Assembly: GCA_964348695.1 (NCBI GenBank)
Contig: CAYGDI010000002.1
Coordinates: 189,745-253,744, forward strand
DNA length: 64,000 nucleotides
Origin: JACPYF01 sp964348695
GTDB lineage: Bacteria > Patescibacteriota > Saccharimonadia > Saccharimonadales > Saccharimonadaceae
Reading direction: 5' to 3'
Within the stretch, counting starts at the first letter, position 1; the number at the start of each line of letters is the position of its first letter. The notes under the pieces are model-generated. The model was given only the letters and a program-made list of their open reading frames with translations. It was not told the DNA's origin and searched no databases. Below are positions 1 through 6,386 of this stretch, in pieces. The translations under genes were made by a program, and so were the position numbers.

Positions 1-495
1 TGGAAAACCGATCAATCCAACGTCTGCAATCAGTTTGAGTTCGAGTGAGACTTCGAACAGTTCACCCGCTTCCCCTACTTCGGCAACTCGAGGAGCTTGC
101 CTGGTTGAGCTTTTAAAATGTGCGTTTCCGAAGCCACCTTCTCCCCCATGAGCAATGACATGCTGTTGTGAATGGTTGGTAATATCAGCAACAATCTCAC
201 CATCCTTTTTAATAACTGTACCAAGCGGAACCTTAATTAGCAGTGATTCACCTTTTTTGCCGTGGCGATCTCTTTTTGAACCATTTTCACCGTTTTGGGC
301 TTTTAGCTCGGGGTGGTAACGAAAGTCAATTAGAGTATTGGTATTTTCGTCACCGACAAAAACAACATTACCACCACGCCCTCCGTTGCCGCCATCGGGA
401 CCGCCTTTGTCAATGTATTTTTCGTGCCGAAAACTGACCGCGCCGTTCCCGCCACGACCTGCACTAACTGTCACTTTTGCTGTATCAACGAACAT
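1..495 (-). CDS. obgE: GTPase Obg, N-terminal part (cut by window edge)
   Basis: The minus strand reads from ATG at 495 through 165 codons to the first base of the window without a stop. The product starts MFVDTAKVTVSAGRGG and has the glycine-rich Obg fold (GGPDGGNGGRGGNV, GGEGGFGN) that covers about the first 155 residues of Obg GTPases. It then enters the G domain (IADVGLIGFP), and the window ends just before the Walker A motif. Obg is a ribosome-associated GTPase needed for 50S maturation. It lies downstream of the LysM-CHAP gene on the same strand with a 38-bp gap. Family assignment is secure; only the C-terminal half is missing. Confidence 0.96.
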   Translation of the reverse strand, partial: MFVDTAKVTVSAGRGGNGAVSFRHEKYIDKGGPDGGNGGRGGNVVFVGDENTNTLIDFRYHPELKAQNGENGSKRDRHGKKGESLLIKVPLGTVIKKDGEIVADITNHSQQHVIAHGGEGGFGNAHFKSSTRQAPRVAEVGEAGELFEVSLELKLIADVGLIGFP

Positions 496-533
496 ATTAC
501 TGTCTATTTTAACAGATTTTACTGTAGTAGTTA

Positions 534-1643
534 CTAATGAATATAGTTGTAAGAGCCTACAGAATCGGCGCCAATGGTACGAGTGCTTTTAACGTTCCAA
601 CCAGCGTAGTTCATTTCTGAGACCAAAATACTACCGTCAGGATTGACGCTTTCAACAACTGATACATGACCGTAACCACCTGCTGCATTGGCTGTTTGCA
701 TCACAGCCCCAACAGCTGGACGATTGTTGACCAAGAAACCAGATGCTCGTGCGAGACTTGCCCACGAGGAAGCATTGCCCCACATACCACCAACAGGACG
801 ACCTAGAGCTGCACGACGGTTGTATGCATACCATGTACAATATCCATAGTCATACCTATTACCACCAGATAGATTGGCATATATATTAGCCGAAGCTACC
901 GTACTGCCACTACTTCTACCTCCAGAAGATGATATGGCCGCAGGTGGCGACCCGCCAGGAATAATAATTTGTGTACCAGCTGGAATAGCACTCGATGCTT
1001 CGAGGTCATTATAGAGAATCACACGTTCTAGATTGCCACTAAATCTTTGGGCAATACTATCTGCCGTGTCACCCGGTTGCGCAGCATAGACTACGCCATC
1101 AACAGGAGGTATGAGTAAATCACGACCAGGCTCTAGCGCGTCGCCAGGAATATTATTTGCCCATTTGACAGTATTTGGATTGAGATTGAATTTTGCGGCA
1201 ATGCTTTGAGTAGTGTCGCCAGGCTGCGTCTTGTAGGTTGTAAAAGACTTTGAGGCGGACACGTTCGATGCGATGATTTGTGGTTTTGAAATAGTTTCGT
1301 CGCTGGTTTGAGCAAGCTGGTTTTTGGCATTTAGTGAGATTGCTTGGTTTGTGACGTTCGTTGCTATTGGTAGGTCAGCCTGAACAGCGAGATGAGCCGC
1401 GAGATCAGCCGCTGCTAGTTGATCAATCGAAGGCTTGTCATCGCTCACAGAAGAGCTAGGTGACTGGTCTTGACGTTCAGCCAGTACTAAAGTACCGCTG
1501 TCGCGCCCAGTGTAAGCAAGGCCTATCACAAGGCCAAAGATAAGAATATATGACATAACAGACGCAGTCTTGTTAGACTGAAGCTTCTTAAAAGAAGTTG
1601 CTACTCGATGATATATACCGATACGTCCTTGTTGGTTACTAAT
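534..1643 (-). CDS. LysM-LysM-CHAP cell wall hydrolase (probable ATT start)
   Basis: Secreted or membrane-anchored peptidoglycan hydrolase. Numbering from the first ATG (1556): hydrophobic segment 1-16, a Ser/Asp/Ala linker, LysM repeats at about 107-150 and 155-202, then a CHAP amidase/endopeptidase domain at 235-330 with Cys240 (YGYCTWYAYN) and His297 (YGHVSVVE) as the catalytic pair. The ATG at 1556 has no ribosome site. The frame stays open 29 codons further to ATT at 1643, which has a perfect AAGGAG at 1650-1655 six bases upstream. That adds a basic cytoplasmic tail before the membrane helix, so I prefer 1643 (369 aa). ATT starts are rare, so 1556 remains the alternative. Product family is confident; the start is inferred. 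Confidence 0.88.
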   Translation of the reverse strand: MSNQQGRIGIYHRVATSFKKLQSNKTASVMSYILIFGLVIGLAYTGRDSGTLVLAERQDQSPSSSVSDDKPSIDQLAAADLAAHLAVQADLPIATNVTNQAISLNAKNQLAQTSDETISKPQIIASNVSASKSFTTYKTQPGDTTQSIAAKFNLNPNTVKWANNIPGDALEPGRDLLIPPVDGVVYAAQPGDTADSIAQRFSGNLERVILYNDLEASSAIPAGTQIIIPGGSPPAAISSSGGRSSGSTVASANIYANLSGGNRYDYGYCTWYAYNRRAALGRPVGGMWGNASSWASLARASGFLVNNRPAVGAVMQTANAAGGYGHVSVVESVNPDGSILVSEMNYAGWNVKSTRTIGADSVGSYNYIH

Positions 1644-1830
1644 AAACTACTCCTTGTAGGAACATTGCTGCTCGTACCGCTACCTTACTTTGTCTTACTT
1701 CTCTTTTTAGAACAGGGCTTGTTGTCGACCATATTTGTATTAATGAGTACTTTGCCCGTACGACATTTTGGGTAGGCTCACACTGATCGCTGCTGACTGA
1801 ATCTGCATAGATCCTCGCAACAAACCGCAT
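1639..1830 (-). CDS. 63-aa upstream ORF overlapping the LysM-CHAP start
   Basis: A 63-codon ORF starts at ATG 1830, about 6 nt after the predicted transcription start of the promoter at 1843-1871. It ends in TAG at 1639-1641. The ATT start of the wall hydrolase is 1641-1643, so stop and start share one base, an arrangement typical of translational coupling. The peptide (MRFVARIYADSVSSDQ...) is mixed in composition, contains two tryptophan/cysteine positions but no recognisable domain, signal or membrane segment. It could be a leader ORF controlling the hydrolase or chance. Support is positional only. Confidence 0.35.
   Translation of the reverse strand: MRFVARIYADSVSSDQCEPTQNVVRAKYSLIQIWSTTSPVLKREVRQSKVAVRAAMFLQGVVY
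1650..1655 (-). promoter_or_regulatory. Shine-Dalgarno site selecting the ATT start
   Basis: AAGGAG on the minus strand, six bases before ATT at 1643. No comparable site precedes the ATG at 1556, which is why the ATT is preferred as the start of the LysM-CHAP gene. Confidence 0.6.
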
Positions 1831-1842
1831 GTGCTAAAGAGT

Positions 1843-1871
1843 AGTATAGCAATCATTGACTTATACGTCAA
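1843..1871 (-). promoter_or_regulatory. Sigma-70 type promoter for the uORF/LysM-CHAP transcript
   Basis: TTGACG (1866-1871) and TATACT (1843-1848) with a 17-bp spacer on the minus strand. The expected start is near 1836. This leaves about 190 nt before the ATT start, most of it occupied by the 63-codon ORF. Confidence 0.7.
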
Positions 1872-1889
1872 TAGATTTCATAGTTATAT

Positions 1890-2954
1890 TTAGAAGGCAT
1901 TTCCACAAAGTTTTTGGCAATGTTTTTCAATATTCACCTGGTGCTGCTCAAACGTGTGGGCAAAATAAACCACGCCATCGTCACCAGCTATAAAGTAGAT
2001 ATAGTCTCCAGGGGCTGGGCTGGCAACAGCTTGCAAAGCAGAATAGTTCATCGTGCTGATAGGAGTTGGTGGAAATCCTGGTACGAGTCGCGTATTGTAT
2101 GGAGATTGAAGATCTACTCGGGGTTCAACGCCCATCTTTTCTGCGCCGTAGTGGAATGTGACATCAGATTCTAGCTTCATGCCTATTGATAATCTAGACA
2201 AAAACACTTGAGCAATCTGGGGCTGATCCTTGGGGTCACTTGCTTCTTTTTGTATAATAGACGCCAATGTCAGAGCTTGATGAATATTCAGACCACGAGT
2301 TTTGAAATCATCTAGTAAACCATCTTGCTGCATCCTCGTATATAGCGTATCAAAGGAGCGCTCGAACAACACAGTTAGATCATCACTTGCGTCTACCTCA
2401 AACGTTTCAGGGAAAATATAGCCTTCTAGGTCAGCGTCAGCGGGTTTATCCGCTAAGAGAGGGCTATTATAGGTTGCGTTGAAAGCTGCATCAATCTCTC
2501 TGCTAGTGTAGCCGTATTTTGTGAGATCTTTTTTGATCTCAGCGAGCGTTCGACCGGGTAGTATAGTGACATTGATTGTATCTGTCTTACCACCTTCAAG
2601 GTGCTCTACGATTTGCGGCACGCTCAAACTAGGAGCTATGGCATATGTGCCGGCCTTTAGACTGGCGGGTTTACCGGAAAATTTTAGATATAGCACCATT
2701 GTCGTTGAACTTCTGATAATACCCGCATCCTCTAGGTCTTGAGCAATGGCCGAATTTCCTTCTCCCTGTTTCACCTCAAAACGAACTGTATTTTTGTTTG
2801 TCTTATCCACTGGTTGTAAATTGTATTGGTACCAAAAAACACCAACCAGCACAGTCAACACAACAATACTACCAAGAACAAATGCGGTAAACTGTAACCA
2901 AAACTTTTTTGTTCTGCCTTTTAGTTTTACTGCCAGTGCTTTTGTATTAGGCAC
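1890..2954 (-). CDS. mltG: Endolytic murein transglycosylase MltG (YceG family)
   Basis: Inner-membrane lytic transglycosylase that cuts nascent glycan strands and helps end peptidoglycan synthesis. Numbered from the longest frame (GTG 2978): a transmembrane helix at 30-50, a LysM-like region, LEGYIFPETF at 184-193, the catalytic glutamate in ASIIQKEA (Glu245) and the YNTRLVPGFPPTPI motif near 294-307. The long frame starts at a GTG inside ruvX. A second GTG at 2954 has GGAG ten bases upstream and overlaps the ruvX stop by only 8 bp, so I use 2954 (354 aa). The length is usual for the family. Function is secure; the start is moderately sure. Confidence 0.93.
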   Translation of the reverse strand: MPNTKALAVKLKGRTKKFWLQFTAFVLGSIVVLTVLVGVFWYQYNLQPVDKTNKNTVRFEVKQGEGNSAIAQDLEDAGIIRSSTTMVLYLKFSGKPASLKAGTYAIAPSLSVPQIVEHLEGGKTDTINVTILPGRTLAEIKKDLTKYGYTSREIDAAFNATYNSPLLADKPADADLEGYIFPETFEVDASDDLTVLFERSFDTLYTRMQQDGLLDDFKTRGLNIHQALTLASIIQKEASDPKDQPQIAQVFLSRLSIGMKLESDVTFHYGAEKMGVEPRVDLQSPYNTRLVPGFPPTPISTMNYSALQAVASPAPGDYIYFIAGDDGVVYFAHTFEQHQVNIEKHCQKLCGNAF

Positions 2955-3381
2955 CGAAATGAATCTCCAAATAATCACCTAGTATGATTGCTGCTGCATG
3001 GGCATCAATCTCTGCTTTGGCGTAGGGTTTATCTAGAGATTTGAGGTATTTTTCGGCTAATACAGAGGTCAGGGACTCGTCCTGAAATACTATTTCGACA
3101 CCAAACCTTTCCAGCTGATGTGCAAAAGCTTTTACCTTGTCTGTCTGTTTTGTGACGCCGCCCGATTGGTTACGAGGGAAACCTACTACCAACACTGCTG
3201 GCTCAAACTCTGCAATAATTTCCCTCAGTCTCTCGAATTCTAGACCGTCGACTTCTATAGTGGCGTACGCTACAGCAATACGAGTCGATGTGTCCGCATG
3301 CGCAATACCTATCCTCTTGTCACCAACATCGAGAGCAATGATTGATTTGCTCTCGTTGTTGGTTGTCTGGTTATTCATCAT
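2947..3381 (-). CDS. ruvX: Holliday junction resolvase-like RuvX/YqgF
   Basis: RNase H-fold protein of the YqgF/RuvX family, involved in pre-16S rRNA 5' end processing and proposed in Holliday junction resolution. The sequence shows IIALDVGDKRIGIAHAD (first catalytic Asp), VVGFPRNQSGG (the usual VGLPxNxxG loop), FQDESLTS and the closing DAHAAAIILGDYL. The frame is open further upstream to 3462, but the family begins shortly before IIALDVG. ATG at 3381 (or 3378) gives about 144 aa, the normal length, and overlaps the stop of the preceding gene by 11 bp. It also overlaps mltG, so this is a tight operon. Confidence 0.93.
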   Translation of the reverse strand: MMNNQTTNNESKSIIALDVGDKRIGIAHADTSTRIAVAYATIEVDGLEFERLREIIAEFEPAVLVVGFPRNQSGGVTKQTDKVKAFAHQLERFGVEIVFQDESLTSVLAEKYLKSLDKPYAKAEIDAHAAAIILGDYLEIHFGA

Positions 3382-4996
3382 TTTGTACCAAAAATTTGAT
3401 TTCGATTTTATCCTCTCTCGGAGCGGTAGAAATCCAGAACGGGAAGAATGTTGTATCAACATCTTTTACGCCTTCGACGGCTTTGATTTTTTGTCTTATC
3501 TCTTCGTAGTTTTTACCAACCAGCTGTGGTCTTAGTTTCTTCTCGTCGATATTCGGACCTATATACCCTGTACCTTTGAATGTCACTGCATCATTACTGG
3601 CACTTTCAAACCGTATTTTATCCAGACCATTATTGTAGATTTTTTGGTTTTTTTCCTTTGTCATCTTGTCTTTTAGATATGCGTTCAGCACTGAATTTGC
3701 ATCGTCTTTGTCCAAACCAAGTAGGGTGTACGTCATTTCGATAGTCAGCTTGGCCTTTGTGGCCTCGTTGCCGCTTGCGGGCGATGAAGTTACTGTTGTC
3801 GGATCAGCCTTGTAGCTTTCGTCTATCAACACATAGTCCTTGTCATTGAACTTGTCCTCCAGCTCTTTGCGCCCTGTATCGGTATTGTCTTGCAATATTT
3901 TGGCCTTTGCGGTTTCGATATCACTGTCTGCAACAACATTGACAGTTCGCTTGCTACCACCTGTGAATGCATTTTTGTTAGTAGCACTTACTGATGAACC
4001 TTGGCCTGCAACACTAAAATCATTATTACTCGAAATATTATAATTTTCACCGACATTTTGAGCTTGTACGCTCACCGACGCCTTGCCTGGTATCGTACAT
4101 GGACCAAAAGGGGTACTAGCCGAACCGCCTGGAACACTAACAGCTGACGCGGTCAAAAAATTCAACCCATCTGAGCTGACTGCTGTACCTGCTGGTATCG
4201 AAATACTACTAGTCGTAGCACAGTTAGAGATAGTTACTGTACCAGTAGCTTTTTCCCCTACATCTTTTTTGCCAGTTGCATCAAAATCTAGAGAGATTGT
4301 TTTTTTGATCTGTTGTACGGTTGGTTTGAGGATTTTGTTATCTATATCAGTTGTTGCATTGACATCGAGACGAACAGGTAATGTTATGTCTTCTGTTGTG
4401 GTATTGGCTTTTATACTAATGGTCGCAGATGGAGCAAAAAATGTTGCCCATATCAAAAATATGACCAGTAATATACCGCCACCGATTATTAGGAAAAGCT
4501 TTTTGCGAAAAATATCAAAATTCGGTATGTTCGGACCGGCTTTTTTAGCTTTGCTTTTCTTTAGACCTTTCGAAGATGGTTTGGCGTCTAGGTCCTCTGG
4601 CAATTCTATATCGTCTTCCACATCGGTATTTGGCGTGACTGTCGTCTCAAGCTCACCGACAGGTATGTCTTCACCGTTGATAATATCTTCTGTATCGTCT
4701 TCTTCAGGAGTTTGGGTATGTGCAAGCAACTCTGGTTTTGACTGTAGGTTTTTAGCTACAGGTATTGAAACACCCGCGGCCAAGGCACTAAGGGATTTGT
4801 TGGTTGTAATGATAACAATCCGTTTGTCAGAACTGTGAGCTGATTTTTGTAACAATTTCAGATTGACTGCACTCTGAAGTACACCAACTCTTTTTGGTGG
4901 AACTAATGCAATGATTTTTTCACTAGAAGCTTTGACTTTGTCGATAATCGACGTAATATCATCTTCGGTATCGATGTATATGGTATCTTTTTTCAT
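3371..4996 (-). CDS. Single-pass membrane protein paired with PilM (baseplate J-like in annotation)
   Basis: 541-aa protein. Residues 1-95 form a small alpha/beta cytoplasmic domain (DTIYIDTEDDITSIIDKV, IIALVPPKRVGVLQSAVN), 95-160 is an acidic then lysine-rich linker, 167-188 is one transmembrane helix, and the remaining 350 residues would lie outside the membrane. Relatives in CPR genomes are often labelled baseplate J-like. It overlaps the upstream pilM by 4 bp (ATGA), so the two are almost certainly co-translated. A PilN/PilO-like role in anchoring PilM to the pilus assembly complex is inferred from the pairing and topology only; I see no PilN signature motif. Confidence 0.8.
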   Translation of the reverse strand: MKKDTIYIDTEDDITSIIDKVKASSEKIIALVPPKRVGVLQSAVNLKLLQKSAHSSDKRIVIITTNKSLSALAAGVSIPVAKNLQSKPELLAHTQTPEEDDTEDIINGEDIPVGELETTVTPNTDVEDDIELPEDLDAKPSSKGLKKSKAKKAGPNIPNFDIFRKKLFLIIGGGILLVIFLIWATFFAPSATISIKANTTTEDITLPVRLDVNATTDIDNKILKPTVQQIKKTISLDFDATGKKDVGEKATGTVTISNCATTSSISIPAGTAVSSDGLNFLTASAVSVPGGSASTPFGPCTIPGKASVSVQAQNVGENYNISSNNDFSVAGQGSSVSATNKNAFTGGSKRTVNVVADSDIETAKAKILQDNTDTGRKELEDKFNDKDYVLIDESYKADPTTVTSSPASGNEATKAKLTIEMTYTLLGLDKDDANSVLNAYLKDKMTKEKNQKIYNNGLDKIRFESASNDAVTFKGTGYIGPNIDEKKLRPQLVGKNYEEIRQKIKAVEGVKDVDTTFFPFWISTAPREDKIEIKFLVQNDE

Positions 4997-6267
4997 ATGC
5001 GTAAGATTCGATCTATTTTATCTTTTACTGTATCTGTTTCGCTAACACCTACCATGGTATCATATCCAACCCTGAGTAAGCCCATGGCTGTTATTAGTGT
5101 ATGATCGTTCACTTTGCCAGTTTTGTCTTTTATACCATCGACATTCTCGGGACTAATATGGTGTACAACAGGCTTGCGCGTAAAAGGTAGATCCTTGTAC
5201 CAATCGTGACCATTGAGGGCTTGTACCAATTTCTTCAGTGATGAACCACCCCCACAAAGTAAAATCTTGTTTGGTAGATGGTCAACAGAATCAAACTCAC
5301 CAAGAGCAAGCTCGACTCCACCCAGCCAAACTTCGAGAGTTTTATCTATAGCCGTTTTGACTTCTTCGGCAACATTTTCACGTATATTTGGATCATCGAC
5401 ATTGATCTTCAGTTTTTCTGCATCGTCATAACTCAGATCTAGTTCGGTGGCAATTGTACGTGTAAAGCTACGCCCGCCGATGCCGAACATCTTTGTACCT
5501 TCGACACCGCCATCATTTATGACAGCGATATCTGTCGTACCACCTCCAACATCAGTCAAAATTGCAGAAAAAGTGCTACCAGCATCGTTTCCTAGTACAG
5601 ACCTAGCAACAGCAAATGGCTCAGCAGCAACAGCTATGAGCTCGAGATCTAGTTCATTAGCAGTTCGTTCCAACGCCCCTATATGCACCATCGGTGCAAA
5701 AGCTGTATATATTTGAATAGCGACATCTTTGCCCTGAAAACCAATAGGGTTAGTTATTTTGTAGCCATCAATATGAATGCCAACTATGGCGGAATTGACT
5801 AGTTTTACTTCTACATCTTCGTTGCCAGTTTCGAAAGCAACTTGTTTTTGAGCCTTTGTCTGCGCTCTTTCCTGGACTTTTTGTATGATAAATTCCATCT
5901 CGCGAATATCGAGCTCTTTGTCAGGATGTGGTCGTTTGTAACGTATAGTATTTGTCGTGCCTTTTACCAGCTCACCAGCTATGCCAATCACGCAAGCACG
6001 GGCTTGCACACCCGCTTGGTCTTCAGCTTCCGAAAGCGCCTCTTCACAAGCTCTGACTACTCCACCGATATCCGAGATCGCACCAGAGTGCATATCGCTC
6101 ACATCTTGCCGAGCACGACCTACTCCTATAACGCTCATTTCTTCACCGTCAATACGAGCAATCAGCGCTTTTGCAAACTCTGTACCTATATCAAGGGCGA
6201 CGATGTGGTTGGTGTTGTCCCTATTCGCGCCGCCGGAGAATTTTTGTTTCAGTTTTCCTAGTGCCAT
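4993..6267 (-). CDS. pilM: PilM/FtsA-like actin-fold ATPase
   Basis: 424-aa cytoplasmic protein of the actin/Hsp70 superfamily. It shows the phosphate-1 loop ALDIGTEFAKA (24-34), phosphate-2 loop DVGGGTTDIAV (239-249), GIGGRSFTR after it, and the adenosine motif LLCGGGSSLKKL (336-347). PilM organises type IV pilus inner-membrane complexes; FtsA tethers FtsZ. The neighbouring membrane protein and the type IV pilin at the other end of the window favour PilM over FtsA, but the amphipathic tail of FtsA was not sought in detail. A -10 box lies 12 bp before the start, making this the first gene of the operon reaching down to mltG or beyond. Confidence 0.85.
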   Translation of the reverse strand: MALGKLKQKFSGGANRDNTNHIVALDIGTEFAKALIARIDGEEMSVIGVGRARQDVSDMHSGAISDIGGVVRACEEALSEAEDQAGVQARACVIGIAGELVKGTTNTIRYKRPHPDKELDIREMEFIIQKVQERAQTKAQKQVAFETGNEDVEVKLVNSAIVGIHIDGYKITNPIGFQGKDVAIQIYTAFAPMVHIGALERTANELDLELIAVAAEPFAVARSVLGNDAGSTFSAILTDVGGGTTDIAVINDGGVEGTKMFGIGGRSFTRTIATELDLSYDDAEKLKINVDDPNIRENVAEEVKTAIDKTLEVWLGGVELALGEFDSVDHLPNKILLCGGGSSLKKLVQALNGHDWYKDLPFTRKPVVHHISPENVDGIKDKTGKVNDHTLITAMGLLRVGYDTMVGVSETDTVKDKIDRILRI

Positions 6268-6279
6268 TTCTAAGCACTC

Positions 6280-6306
6280 ATTATATACTAAAATCGCTTA
6301 TGCCAA
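6280..6306 (-). promoter_or_regulatory. Promoter of the pilM operon
   Basis: TATAAT at 6280-6285 and a possible TTGGCA at 6301-6306 (15-bp spacer, short) on the minus strand. The start codon at 6267 follows the -10 box by 12 bp, leaving a leader of only about five bases. Confidence 0.5.
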
Positions 6307-6386
6307 AAGGGTTTCTAAACAGTCAAAGTAGTTATTTATCTAGCTTGTTCATTACCCTCTAGAAATATTCATACCTATAGAGTTGT

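Noticed and set aside
4083..4838. 251-codon open frame on the plus strand
   Set aside because: It is antisense to the 541-aa PilM partner, whose frame has clear topology and operon overlap. The translation is low-complexity and has no promoter or ribosome site.
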